Below the pieces are notes generated by a model that did no database searches, had not been told where the DNA came from, and was given only the letters and a program-made list of their open reading frames with translations. A stretch of DNA of 64,000 nt from Alphaproteobacteria bacterium. GTDB lineage: Bacteria > Pseudomonadota > Alphaproteobacteria > Caulobacterales > Hyphomonadaceae. The translations under genes were made by a program, and so were the position numbers. The stretch lies in contig JAGWYJ010000006.1 of assembly GCA_018969425.1 (NCBI GenBank), positions 1 through 64,000 on the forward strand, given 5' to 3'. Within the stretch, counting starts at the first letter, position 1, and each line of letters opens with the position of its first letter. Below are positions 1-7,608 of this stretch, in pieces.

Positions 1-128
1 TGGTCGATGCGGACCTTGCGAAGGAAAGCGCCCGCCTCCAGTCGCTGCAGATCAAGCAGCAGCTGGGCGCCCAGGCGCTCTCGATCGCCAACCAGTCGCC
101 GCAGCTCATCCTGTCCTTCTTCCGTTAA
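1..128 (+). CDS. Flagellin, C-terminal end only (cut by window edge)
   Basis: Only the last 41 codons of a flagellin gene are in the window, ending in a TAA stop at 126-128. They encode the conserved C-terminal D0 helix that packs in the filament core, with the motifs [10 protein letters not shown] and IANQSPQ. The DNA from 3 to 104 is almost the same as 1439-1540 in the next flagellin gene, with about three differences in 102 bases, so the two genes are recent paralogues or are kept alike by gene conversion. The last residues (LILSFFR) differ from the neighbour (VIMSLFRN). The start lies upstream of the window. Confidence 0.93.
   Translation, partial: VDADLAKESARLQSLQIKQQLGAQALSIANQSPQLILSFFR
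3..104 (+). repeat. Near-identical flagellin 3' end repeat, copy 1
   Basis: This 102-base stretch matches 1439-1540 at a constant offset of 1436 bases. I see only three substitutions, all synonymous (GAC/GAT, GCC/GCT, CTG/TTG). It codes for the flagellin C-terminal helix and is long enough to support recombination between the copies. Confidence 0.9.
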
Positions 129-165
129 GACTAACGGTCGGCTTGATGGGGCCATGGCGGCACTT

Positions 166-186
166 GCCCGGCATATCTTGCCGGGC
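166..186. promoter_or_regulatory. Perfect inverted repeat GCCCGGCA-N5-TGCCGGGC, possible FlbD-type enhancer or terminator
   Basis: Two perfect 8-base arms are separated by TATCT. The element lies 38 bases after the upstream flagellin stop and about 105 bases before the sigma-54-like promoter of the next flagellin. No T-run follows, which argues against a simple intrinsic terminator. The core CGGCA-N5-TGCCG recurs at 15334-15350 between flgF and fliL, which suggests a protein-binding site. In Caulobacter, sigma-54 flagellar promoters are activated by FlbD bound at upstream ftr elements; assigning this repeat to FlbD is inference. Confidence 0.5.
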
Positions 187-288
187 TGTGCGGTTGATGC
201 CGGGTGGCATTGTCTGTGTATATTCGTGCTATTAATAAATCGACCCTGAAATCATACATTAAAATTCTCCCGGATTAAGGTTACCGGG

Positions 289-304
289 TTGGCACGCTCT
301 TTGA
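289..304 (+). promoter_or_regulatory. Sigma-54 (RpoN) promoter of flagellin gene
   Basis: The sequence TTGGCACG-CTCT-TTGA matches the -24/-12 consensus TTGGCACG-N4-TTGC at all but the last base, where the usual -12 GC is GA. It lies about 65 bases before the flagellin start codon at 371. Late flagellar genes of Caulobacter-type bacteria use RpoN, so context and sequence agree. Confidence 0.75.
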
Positions 305-370
305 AACGATGGGTTCTGGAAACGCCTGCACCCGGGCGTAATCTAGAAGTCGCGGTGAGGAGCAGTTGCG

Positions 371-1567
371 ATGCTGAGCGTCAACACCAATTACAGCGCC
401 ATGGTTGCGCTGCAGAATCTGGGCAACACCAATAAGGAACTGGAAGAGGTCCAGGGTCGCATCAATACCGGTCTTAAGGTCGCTGGCGCCAAAGACAACG
501 GCGCGGTCTATGCGATTGCAGAGGGTCAGCGGTCGAGGGTTTCGGCGCTTGCCGCCGTCGCCGACGGCATTTCCAGAGCTACCTCCTCGATCGATGTGGC
601 GCTCGCTGCGGGAAAGTCGATTGGCGACATTCTTCAACAGCTCAAGTCCCGCGCCGTGTCCGCTCAGATGGAGGATCTCACGGCCGAACAGAGGTCTGCT
701 ATTCAGGCCGACTATGACGCCTATCGATCCCAGATTAATCAAATTGCAGGCTCTGCGGAATTCAACGGCTTCAATCTGGTCGGCGCCGGCGGGCTCAATC
801 TCAACGTTCTGATGTCCGATCTTTCGTCAGGCACTGCTGGTCGGCAGGTGACCTCTACCCCAGTCGCCGGCCTCGTGCCGGGGCTTTCCGCCTATGTGGT
901 GGGAAATGGCGGCGTCACCGCAGCCGACGATACGACATTCAACCTCAACGGCGCGGCGATCGGAACGGTCAATATCACGGCGACCATGACGATCCAGCAG
1001 TATCTCGACGAGGTCACCACGCAGACTGGCGGTCGAATTTCCGCCTCCTACGATCAGACAACCGGGACATTCACCTATGTGGCGGTTGAAGCGGTTGCGG
1101 GAACCAACGAGCTGACCGTGACGACCGCCGGCACGGCGCGCGCGTGGCTTGGCCAGGGTGTTGCGGCAGGAGCCGTGTCGGGGGCTTCGCCTACGCTGAC
1201 CGTCACGGACCTTGATTTCTCCGTTGCAGGCTCCGGCGCGCTTTCCACCGTTTCGGGGGCGGCCAATACTCTCGCATCGTCAAGCGCCGCCCGAACGACC
1301 AGCGCCGGCATCGATTCGGCGATTGTCGCCCTGAACCGCCAGATGGCGTCGCTCGGCTCCCAGGCTAAAGGGCTTGAGATACAGAAGAATTTCCTGACTT
1401 CACTATCAGATACCGTCAGCAAGGGTATCGGGAACCTCGTCGATGCGGATCTTGCGAAGGAAAGCGCTCGCCTCCAGTCGCTGCAGATCAAGCAGCAGTT
1501 GGGCGCCCAGGCGCTCTCGATCGCCAACCAGTCGCCGCAGGTCATCATGAGCCTCTTCAGGAACTGA
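371..1567 (+). CDS. Flagellin with a central insertion (398 aa)
   Basis: This is a filament subunit, exported by the flagellar type III system. The N-terminal D0/D1 region (about residues 1-150) has the typical heptad-rich pattern, with MLSVNTNYSAM at the start. The C-terminal D1/D0 region (about 300-398) includes [10 protein letters not shown] and IANQSPQ. Between them is roughly 130 residues rich in Thr, Ala, Gly and Val, with NLNGAAIGTVNITATMTI followed by a GGRISASYD stretch, resembling the flagellin IN motif. Caulobacter-type flagellins are near 275 residues, so this copy carries an extra surface domain. The start is supported by GAGGAG 8 bases upstream. A sigma-54-like promoter at 289-304 should drive it. 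Confidence 0.96.
   Translation: MLSVNTNYSAMVALQNLGNTNKELEEVQGRINTGLKVAGAKDNGAVYAIAEGQRSRVSALAAVADGISRATSSIDVALAAGKSIGDILQQLKSRAVSAQMEDLTAEQRSAIQADYDAYRSQINQIAGSAEFNGFNLVGAGGLNLNVLMSDLSSGTAGRQVTSTPVAGLVPGLSAYVVGNGGVTAADDTTFNLNGAAIGTVNITATMTIQQYLDEVTTQTGGRISASYDQTTGTFTYVAVEAVAGTNELTVTTAGTARAWLGQGVAAGAVSGASPTLTVTDLDFSVAGSGALSTVSGAANTLASSSAARTTSAGIDSAIVALNRQMASLGSQAKGLEIQKNFLTSLSDTVSKGIGNLVDADLAKESARLQSLQIKQQLGAQALSIANQSPQVIMSLFRN
1439..1540 (+). repeat. Near-identical flagellin 3' end repeat, copy 2
   Basis: Partner of the stretch at 3-104. Similarity ends abruptly after the CCGCAG codons, beyond which the two flagellin tails differ. Confidence 0.9.
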
Positions 1568-1770
1568 TCGATATCGATCCGGCCTGACCCTCAAAGGCGC
1601 AAAGAACCGGCGCGTTCCCCGTATGCGGCTCTTCGGCCACAGCGGGGGCCTCGGACGCAGCGACCGGGCGGGCGGGGCATTGATGGAAACCTTCTGTTAA
1701 CGAACGCGGCCCATGGCTGAACGCCTGTAGACGAATCGTTTACCAATGATTTCGTCCGGAGGATTAGGTC

Positions 1771-2604
1771 ATGGTTGAGAACGTCAACAATGCGGGCGGG
1801 GCGGTTGTCGCGCTTCGCAGCATGCAGACCGCTCGTGAGCAGCTGGTCGCCTCTGAGAAGCGACTGTCATCGGGCCTGAAAGTCGATAACGCACGAGATG
1901 ATGCGGTGTCCTTTCAGGCGGCTTCCGCGATGAGGGGGCAGACCGCGTCATTGCGGTCAGTCAGTCAGAGCCTCGGGCGCGCCGAGGGCGTGGTGGACGT
2001 TGCGCTGGCGGCAGGCGAACAGATCTCCCGTCTTCTCGTGGAGATGAGGGGAGCTGCCGCGACAGCCATGGCCGGCGATTTCACGGATGACCAGAGGGCG
2101 GCTCAGAACGCCGCCTTCCAGGAGCAGAAGGCGCAACTCGTCCAGCTGGTGCGAAATGCGACTTTTGACGATGCGAACCTTCTTGACGGTTCAAATCCCA
2201 ACGGCGTCAGCTTTATTGCTGATGCCGATGCCTCTCAGCCGATCGTTTTGGCGGGGCGAAATCTCCTTCCGGGCGGGGCTGTCGTCACTCTGGGTCCGCA
2301 GAACGATCTGTCCTCTCCAAGCGCAGCGGCGCAGGCGTTTGAGCAGATAGGGGTTTCTTTGGGGAATGTCGGACAAGTCCTTGCCGACATGGGGGATGAA
2401 AGCAAGAAAATCGGGGCTCAGATCAGTTTCGTTTCAAGGCTTGCGGATGTTCTCGCCTCGGGGATCGGCCGCATGGTTGATGCCGACCTTGCGGAGGAAA
2501 GCGCTCTTATTCAGGCGCTGCAGGTCCGCCAGACGCTGAGCGCTCAGGCGATCAGTATTGCGAACTCTGCTCCCAGGGCCTTGCTCAGTCTGTTCCGAGG
2601 CTAG
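1771..2604 (+). CDS. Flagellin paralogue (277 aa)
   Basis: A shorter, more divergent flagellin of the usual alphaproteobacterial length. The N-terminal D0/D1 part includes LRSMQTAREQL and SSGLKVDNARDDA. The C-terminal part has GRMVDADLAEESALIQALQV and ends ANSAPRALLSLFRG. The central loop is short, so no outer domain is present. The N-terminus (MVENVNNAGGAVVAL) differs from the typical MLSVNTN, as in Caulobacter FljJ-like minor flagellins that sit near the hook; that specific equivalence is inference. GGAGG lies 8 bases before the ATG. I found no convincing sigma-54 promoter in the 203-base gap before it, so it may be cotranscribed with the preceding gene or use another promoter type. Confidence 0.93.
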   Translation: MVENVNNAGGAVVALRSMQTAREQLVASEKRLSSGLKVDNARDDAVSFQAASAMRGQTASLRSVSQSLGRAEGVVDVALAAGEQISRLLVEMRGAAATAMAGDFTDDQRAAQNAAFQEQKAQLVQLVRNATFDDANLLDGSNPNGVSFIADADASQPIVLAGRNLLPGGAVVTLGPQNDLSSPSAAAQAFEQIGVSLGNVGQVLADMGDESKKIGAQISFVSRLADVLASGIGRMVDADLAEESALIQALQVRQTLSAQAISIANSAPRALLSLFRG

Positions 2605-2739
2605 CGCAACCTGCCATCGACATTACGTCTCAGCGAGGCTCGAAATTGGAACGAATTCTGAAGGCTTTCCAAGTCTTCATTTCTTTGTCGTGTCATTCGT
2701 CGATAAAGATCTGGTCGTCTCAGGATCTGGAGCGGGCGC

Positions 2740-3390
2740 ATGCAGTCGGATCAGATTGAACTGCTCATCGCCACATTCGTGACCTTCTTCGTCGTCATCG
2801 ACGCCGTCGGCGTGGCGCCTATATTTGCGTCTCTAACCCAGCCCGGGGGGCAGGCCTATGCGAGGCGCATGGCCGTTAAATCCTCGATCGTGGCCGGGGT
2901 CATTCTGTTTTTCTTCGCCTTTGTCGGTCCCTGGTTGCTGGATCATCTCGGCATCTCGCTGGATGCATTTCGCGCCGCCGGAGGGGTTTTGCTGTTCATG
3001 ATCGCACTCGACATGGTGTTCGAAACCCGAGGTATGAGACGGAAGAACCGCGCCGAGCAGGTTCTCGCCGAGGAGGAGCAGGCCGGGCGTCTGGAGGACA
3101 TCTCCGTTTTTCCCATCGGCATGCCTATGATTGCGGGTCCAGGTTCGATCGCTACGGCCATGCTCTACATGCAGAATGCCGGGGGAGAGCCCCTGGGAAT
3201 TGCGATCGTTTCGGCTGCTATCGCTGCGAATCTCGTCCTTACCGCCGGCATTTTTCTGGCCGCTGGGCCTTTGATTAAGGTGATGGGTGAAAGCGTTGCC
3301 GGCGCGGTGACGCGAATCTTCGGCGTCATTCTCGCCGCTCTCGCCGTTCAGCTGGTGATCGACGGGATCAAAGGCGCCTTCTCTCTGTGA
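2740..3390 (+). CDS. MarC family integral membrane protein
   Basis: A 216-residue inner-membrane protein of the MarC/UPF0056 family, with about six hydrophobic segments. Family hallmarks visible are the N-terminal VTFFVVIDAVGVAPIF, the central PIGMPMIAGPGSIATAM, and a hydrophobic C-terminal pair ending VIDGIKGAF. The length is normal for the family. The physiological role of MarC proteins is not established; early links to multiple antibiotic resistance were not confirmed. GGAG stands 7 bases before the ATG. The downstream gene is convergent and ends 20 bases away. Confidence 0.9.
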   Translation: MQSDQIELLIATFVTFFVVIDAVGVAPIFASLTQPGGQAYARRMAVKSSIVAGVILFFFAFVGPWLLDHLGISLDAFRAAGGVLLFMIALDMVFETRGMRRKNRAEQVLAEEEQAGRLEDISVFPIGMPMIAGPGSIATAMLYMQNAGGEPLGIAIVSAAIAANLVLTAGIFLAAGPLIKVMGESVAGAVTRIFGVILAALAVQLVIDGIKGAFSL

Positions 3391-3392
3391 TT

Positions 3393-3413
3393 CTGAAAAC
3401 GGTCCTTTTTCAG
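3393..3413. terminator. Weak bidirectional terminator candidate
   Basis: A 7-base AT-rich stem, CTGAAAA with TTTTCAG and a 7-base loop, lies between two convergent genes. The stem itself supplies a short T-run in both directions. The stability would be low. Confidence 0.3.
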
Positions 3414-4753
3414 AGGGCCGGGGTTTCCTGAAGAGCGTATATGGCGCTTCGTCTCACGGGCCGCGTTCTCATGAAAGAGCGCCACAGAACATTAAGCGCG
3501 AGCACTGTCATTAGACACAGGCTTGCTGCGATGCCCGCCAACTGGAGGCGGAGCGCGTTGCTCCAGGGAATGATCGTTCGCGCTGATTCCAGGAAGTGAG
3601 TCTGGTCATATCGGGCCAGTGCGACAGCCCGGTCTCCGCCCGCCATGGCGATCAGCCGCGCACGGTGCAAATCCGCCGAGCTCCGGACGCTGGACAAGAT
3701 CGTCACAGCGGACATCGCTGACGTTTGTTCGACAATGTCCTGTATGATTCTCAAATCCTCGTTGAGACCCTTCAAAGCCCCAGGGTCAGCGACTGCCCGG
3801 AAGGCGGCGCCTATGACTTCAGAGTTTGAAACGAACTCGAAAGAATCACGAAGGCGGCCAGCCAGTTCGTTCCTGAGGCGTTCCGGCGGGGCTGCTCGGA
3901 AGATCCGGCGTTCCATGTAGGCTTCGAACCGCTCGTTCAGTCTGTCGGCACGGCGGCTCGAGAGCACGACGGATGCTCCTTCCTGCGCCTGAGGATCCAA
4001 AAGGGTCAGGCCAATCCCAGACAGAATGAAGCTGACTTCATCGACGTCGTCATTCAGGGCGGAGGAAGCTGTCGCGGGCCGGCTCCAGCGAGCCGCCTGC
4101 ATCGCAAGATCTCTCATATCGCCCAGAACCCTGAATTCGCCTCTGTCCTGAGCTTCGCCTGCCAGGCTTGCCGCCGGAGACTCCATCGTCAGGTACTCCG
4201 GGTCTGGGGCGACAGATGGGCTAGCCTCCGCCGTCTCCGGCTGAATGTCATCCGGTTGTCCGATGTCTGCCGGAACGGCGAGGGCGTAGCGCTCGCTTAT
4301 AGGCGTGTTGAGATCCTCATAGCGCATCTGAACGTCCTCAGGGAGATAGACGAGGGCTGCGTTCAGGATGGCTTCCTCCCCGTCGTCTTCCGAGACCTCA
4401 AGTCTCGCCCTGAGCGCCTGTCCGTCGAGGCCGTTACCGAGCATCGCCGGAGCGGCCAGCAGCAGCCCGCGCACAGTCGTCATGTCGCCAGCATCAAGCT
4501 CTTCCCGCACAAAACGTGACCAGGTCTCCCTCGGGCCCTGGTCTCCCTGCGTTGAGAGACGAGCGAAACGCTTGTCGATTTCCCTGCGTGTGGCGGAAAT
4601 GGCTTCAGACGAGGCTTCGTACTGCGGGCGATCCCGCCCGTAAGCGTTGTTTACGGCGTGGGCTCCCACATAGGCTGTCAGCCCCAGAGACGCGTTGAAC
4701 GCGAGGGCCGTCAGCGCCGCAAAGGGCAGACGATGCTTGCGTCGGCGACTCAT
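3410..4753 (-). CDS. Unrecognised bitopic envelope protein (447 aa)
   Basis: I do not recognise a family. The protein begins with a basic stretch (MSRRRKHR) and a hydrophobic segment at about residues 9-30. A long, mostly helical and charged region of roughly 370 residues follows. A second hydrophobic segment near 405-428 is followed by a basic tail (RTRPVRR). This predicts both termini in the cytoplasm and a large periplasmic domain. Pro- and Ala-rich linker sequence appears near 165-195. It lies on the same strand as flgI-rod-binding-flbY, 186 bases after flbY, so it could belong to that transcript. Codon use looks like the neighbours. A role in the flagellar region is a guess from position only. 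Confidence 0.75.
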   Translation of the reverse strand: MSRRRKHRLPFAALTALAFNASLGLTAYVGAHAVNNAYGRDRPQYEASSEAISATRREIDKRFARLSTQGDQGPRETWSRFVREELDAGDMTTVRGLLLAAPAMLGNGLDGQALRARLEVSEDDGEEAILNAALVYLPEDVQMRYEDLNTPISERYALAVPADIGQPDDIQPETAEASPSVAPDPEYLTMESPAASLAGEAQDRGEFRVLGDMRDLAMQAARWSRPATASSALNDDVDEVSFILSGIGLTLLDPQAQEGASVVLSSRRADRLNERFEAYMERRIFRAAPPERLRNELAGRLRDSFEFVSNSEVIGAAFRAVADPGALKGLNEDLRIIQDIVEQTSAMSAVTILSSVRSSADLHRARLIAMAGGDRAVALARYDQTHFLESARTIIPWSNALRLQLAGIAASLCLMTVLALNVLWRSFMRTRPVRRSAIYALQETPAL

Positions 4754-4939
4754 AATCCCGTTCCGCCCGATACTCAGCCGCTATTCAGCTCTTTGGACCC
4801 GAGAGCTTACGCTCCCCGCCCTTCTTGTTGAGACTCATGTGGGGAAGATCAAGAGGCTTGGGCGCCTGCCCGGCCTAATTTCCGACCCCTGGGCGTTCAT
4901 TCAACGCCGTTGTAGGGCGGGTATGCAGATTTCAGACCG

Positions 4940-5389
4940 TCAGGCCCTTGCGTTGATCGTCACGCCGGACGAATCGGGCCGCGCTCCTGACTGGAGGGCG
5001 CCAGATCGTCCGTAGCCGGCCGGGCCGCTGCGCGCTGAGGCGATTTCTCCAGCGATGCTGCGAACCAGCCCTTCCGATACCTCTTTCATGGCGGACAGAG
5101 CGGTCTGATGTCCGGACAGGGCCGCCTCCAGGCCCGAGGAGAGTTCGCGAAGATCGTGTTTCTGATCCGGTCGTACCCCGTTGAGCAGGGTCGGATCGGC
5201 CTTGATATGGGTGATTTCGAGGCGGTAGGCGTGCGCCAGACGTTCTTTCTCCTCAAAATCTATACTTGCGCCGTCGAGACGGCGTTCCCTGAGGGCGACG
5301 ATTTCCGCCTGTATCAGCTGCAGAAGCCGTCGGCCCATCGTCAGCAGGCGATCGGCTCGCTCTTCAGCGCTGCACGGAGACTGTGTCAT
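4940..5389 (-). CDS. FlbY/FlgN-like flagellar protein
   Basis: A 149-residue, almost wholly helical protein with a heptad-like N-terminal half (RADRLLTMGRRLLQLIQAE) and a disordered Gly/Ser/Arg-rich tail from about residue 120. Its place at the end of the flgI operon, after the rod-binding protein, matches Caulobacter flbY. The size and helical character resemble FlgN-type export chaperones, which bind hook-associated proteins. The start codon overlaps the stop of the preceding gene by four bases (ATGA), so translation is probably coupled. The family call rests on position and general pattern rather than a diagnostic motif. Confidence 0.65.
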   Translation of the reverse strand: MTQSPCSAEERADRLLTMGRRLLQLIQAEIVALRERRLDGASIDFEEKERLAHAYRLEITHIKADPTLLNGVRPDQKHDLRELSSGLEAALSGHQTALSAMKEVSEGLVRSIAGEIASARSGPAGYGRSGALQSGARPDSSGVTINARA

Positions 5390-5712
5390 TCGAGCCCCTG
5401 AAGCTTGAGAATTTCCTTCAGAACAGCGTCCGCGACCCCAATGCCGCCGCCAGCCGCCACCGACTGCGCGTAGTGATCGATCAGCATGGGACGAAAGGCT
5501 TCTTCAGCCGAACCGCCTCCGAAGGGGCCATCCGTTTCAAGGCCGGCGAACATCGGCTGCAACATTTCGGCGATGAACATCCGTTCGAAGTCGCGTGCGA
5601 CCTCTTCAGCCTGCTGGCGTGTGGCAACGCCAGCCGCCCGAGCCTCGAGCGAAGGTCGAGCGGCTTTCATCGCGTCCATTGATGGGAGCGGAAGACTGAG
5701 ATCAGCCATCAC
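5386..5712 (-). CDS. Rod-binding protein (FlgJ N-terminal domain, CheL-like)
   Basis: A 108-residue stand-alone version of the FlgJ N-terminal domain, which caps the growing flagellar rod in the periplasm. The characteristic ARDFERMFIAEMLQPMFAG and the later EAFRPMLIDHYAQSVAAGGGIGVAD are both present. The muramidase domain of enterobacterial FlgJ is absent, as is usual in alphaproteobacteria, where the protein was once called CheL. It overlaps flgI upstream and the flbY-like gene downstream by four bases each (ATGA), giving a tightly coupled three-gene operon. Confidence 0.9.
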   Translation of the reverse strand: MMADLSLPLPSMDAMKAARPSLEARAAGVATRQQAEEVARDFERMFIAEMLQPMFAGLETDGPFGGGSAEEAFRPMLIDHYAQSVAAGGGIGVADAVLKEILKLQGLE

Positions 5713-6815
5713 ATGACCTCGATTTCGGCCTGCAGGGCTCCTGAGGCCTTGAGAGCCTGAAGAATGACTATCATGTCTCGTGGCGAAACGCCGAGGGCGT
5801 TCAGCCCGTTCACAAGATCTCTTAACGGGACTCCCCCTTCGATCACCGCGAGATCCGCAATGTCCTCGGTGGCGGTAATATCGGATTGCGGCACGACCAC
5901 AGTCTGGCCGCCGCCGAGAGGAGCCGGCTGACTGACGGCCGGCGTTTCGGTCACCTGGATTGTGAGGTTCCCCTGAGCGATGGCGACTGTCGAGATCCGG
6001 ACGTTGTCACCCATCACGATCACCCCGGAGTTCTCATCGATGACGATTTTGGCCGCCTGATCCGGTTCAATCTGAAGAAGTTCAATTTCTGAAATCAGCG
6101 CGGCCATGTCGCGATAGCCCGGCGGCTTCTGCAGGCGGACCGTTGCGGGATCAGCGGCAATTGCAGCGGTCGCTCCGACAAACGAGTTTATGGCGCCGGC
6201 TATTCGGGTGGCTGTCGTGAAGTCCGGGTTGCGAAGAGCGAGACGAAGCTGATTCTGCGTCGACAGGTCGAATTGTATCTCTTTCTCGATCAGCGCCCCA
6301 CTGGTGATGCGCCCGGTTGTGGGAATGTTGCGTGTGATGGATGAGCCCGAGTCGCCTCCTGCAGCGAAGCCGCCCACTGCGACTGATCCCTGGGCTACGG
6401 CGTAGACCTGACCATCGGCCCCCTGAAGCGGGGTGGCGATCAATTGTCCGCCTTCGAGGCTCTCCGAATCGCACAAGGCCGAGACGGTTACGTCAATTCG
6501 TGTGCCGCTGGTTGAGAAGGCTGGCAGATTAGCCGTCACCACAACGGCGGCCGTGTTGGCTGTGTTGAGCGTGGAATTTCGAGTGTTGATGCCCAGGCGC
6601 TCCATCATCGATTCCAGGCTCTGGCGGGTCATTGCGCAGTTTCTGAGACTGTCGCCAGTGCCTTTGACGCCCACCACGATGCCATAACCGAGAAGCTGGT
6701 TCTCCCTGACGCCTTCAATGTCGATGATGTCTTTGAGTCTCGTCGCCGAAAACGCAGGCGCTGCCGTGACGGCGGCGAGAGCGACGACAGATATGAGACG
6801 TACGAGCACGCGCAT
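5709..6815 (-). CDS. flgI: Flagellar P-ring protein FlgI
   Basis: FlgI forms the P ring in the peptidoglycan layer around the flagellar rod. The 368-residue product starts with a signal peptide (MRVLVRLISVVALAAVTAAPAFSA). Mature FlgI features follow: RLKDIIDIEGVRENQLLGYG, then GTGDS, and the C-terminal LVNGLNALGVSPRDMIVILQ. I chose the ATG at 6815 because it gives a clean signal peptide and has AAAGG upstream; the frame stays open for 27 more codons without a plausible start. It is the first gene of an operon with the rod-binding protein and a FlbY-like protein, and diverges from fliX across an intergenic region holding a CtrA box. Confidence 0.96.
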   Translation of the reverse strand: MRVLVRLISVVALAAVTAAPAFSATRLKDIIDIEGVRENQLLGYGIVVGVKGTGDSLRNCAMTRQSLESMMERLGINTRNSTLNTANTAAVVVTANLPAFSTSGTRIDVTVSALCDSESLEGGQLIATPLQGADGQVYAVAQGSVAVGGFAAGGDSGSSITRNIPTTGRITSGALIEKEIQFDLSTQNQLRLALRNPDFTTATRIAGAINSFVGATAAIAADPATVRLQKPPGYRDMAALISEIELLQIEPDQAAKIVIDENSGVIVMGDNVRISTVAIAQGNLTIQVTETPAVSQPAPLGGGQTVVVPQSDITATEDIADLAVIEGGVPLRDLVNGLNALGVSPRDMIVILQALKASGALQAEIEVM

Positions 6816-6930
6816 GGCGACCTTTGGGGACAGGAATGGATCCAGCCGTTCTGGCCGCACATTTCGACTGCCACCCTGAGGGCAATTTGAGAACAAACCC
6901 TTAACCGCGTTGACGACCGGTAAAGGTCTA

Positions 6931-6945
6931 TTAATCGATCGTTAA
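6931..6945. promoter_or_regulatory. CtrA box between flgI and fliX
   Basis: TTAA-TCGATCG-TTAA is a perfect match to the CtrA consensus TTAA-N7-TTAA, followed by a C as often seen. It lies 46 bases before the fliX ATG and 116 bases before flgI. CtrA is the response regulator fed by CckA, whose gene is also in this window. Confidence 0.75.
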
Positions 6946-6990
6946 CCGATGTCCGGAAGGTTGAGACCGTCGAGGAGGCTTATCGACGCC

Positions 6991-7419
6991 ATGAAAGTCA
7001 CATCCGCATCCGGATCCACGGCCGCCAGCGGTTCGGGAGGCGCTCGCCCGGCCGCGGAGGGTTTTCGCCTGGACCTCGGGCAGGGGAACGGGGCGACCGT
7101 TAAGGCCGTCTCTTCGGCTCTCGGGGTCGGAGGCGTCGGCGGAGTGTCCGCGCTGATGGCCTTGCAAGGCGTAGGAGGCGTTGAGGCTCGAGCACGCGCT
7201 TTACGGAAAGGCCGCCGTCTGCTTGACGCTCTGGATCGCCTGCAGGTCGCTCTTCTGTCGGAGGGGCCGACACGCGCTCATCTTGGTATCCTGCAGCGCG
7301 CGCTGGGCGAACAGCGTGAGGCCACGGACGATCCCGAACTGGATGAGACGCTGCAATGGGCCGAGGTTCGAGCCGCGGTTGAAGCGGCTAAGCTGGAGCG
7401 GGCGACCCAGGGACGTTAA
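6991..7419 (+). CDS. fliX: Flagellar assembly regulator FliX
   Basis: FliX is an alphaproteobacterial regulator that couples early basal body assembly to FlbD activity and thus to late flagellar transcription. The 142-residue product starts MKVTSASGS, like other FliX proteins, has a Gly/Ala-rich N-terminal part with FRLDLG and VSALMALQGV, and a helical C-terminal half with RALRKGRRLLDALDRLQVAL and DETLQWAEVRAAVE. I chose the ATG at 6991 (GAGGAGG about 12 bases upstream) over one at 6949 because the extra residues do not look conserved. It diverges from flgI as in Caulobacter, and a CtrA box lies just upstream. Confidence 0.93.
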   Translation: MKVTSASGSTAASGSGGARPAAEGFRLDLGQGNGATVKAVSSALGVGGVGGVSALMALQGVGGVEARARALRKGRRLLDALDRLQVALLSEGPTRAHLGILQRALGEQREATDDPELDETLQWAEVRAAVEAAKLERATQGR

Positions 7420-7435
7420 GTCCGATCGGGTTTTT
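7405..7435 (+). terminator. Intrinsic terminator after fliX
   Basis: The inner stem GGAC-GTTAA-GTCC is flanked by an outer ACCC/GGGT pair and followed directly by five T residues. It overlaps the last codons and stop of fliX. Confidence 0.5.
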
Positions 7436-7608
7436 CGTGTCATTTTGGGGCGCGTTGCTTCCTGTCTTTCGTATATCTCTGAATTTTCTATGAAAAATGC
7501 CCTATGCGCCGTCCGTTTAAGACCGTGGACGCTTGAGCCTGAAACGGTTATACGACCCCCGCGCGAGTCCGCGCGCCGGGCGCTTATTCCGTAGCAGGGA
7601 GCAGGAGC

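Noticed and set aside
281-742. Antisense frame (153 codons) across the first flagellin
   Set aside because: It lies opposite strongly conserved flagellin codons and reads as low-quality protein; it is a shadow of the high-GC sense gene.
1566-1579. 14-base perfect palindrome GATCGATATCGATC at the end of the flagellin gene
   Set aside because: It overlaps the stop codon, has no loop or T-run and occurs only once; probably chance from repeated ATCGAT words common in this DNA.
1700-1725. Possible sigma-54 site (TGGC followed by CCTGT) before the second flagellin
   Set aside because: The -12 element does not match and the GG to GC spacing is not met.
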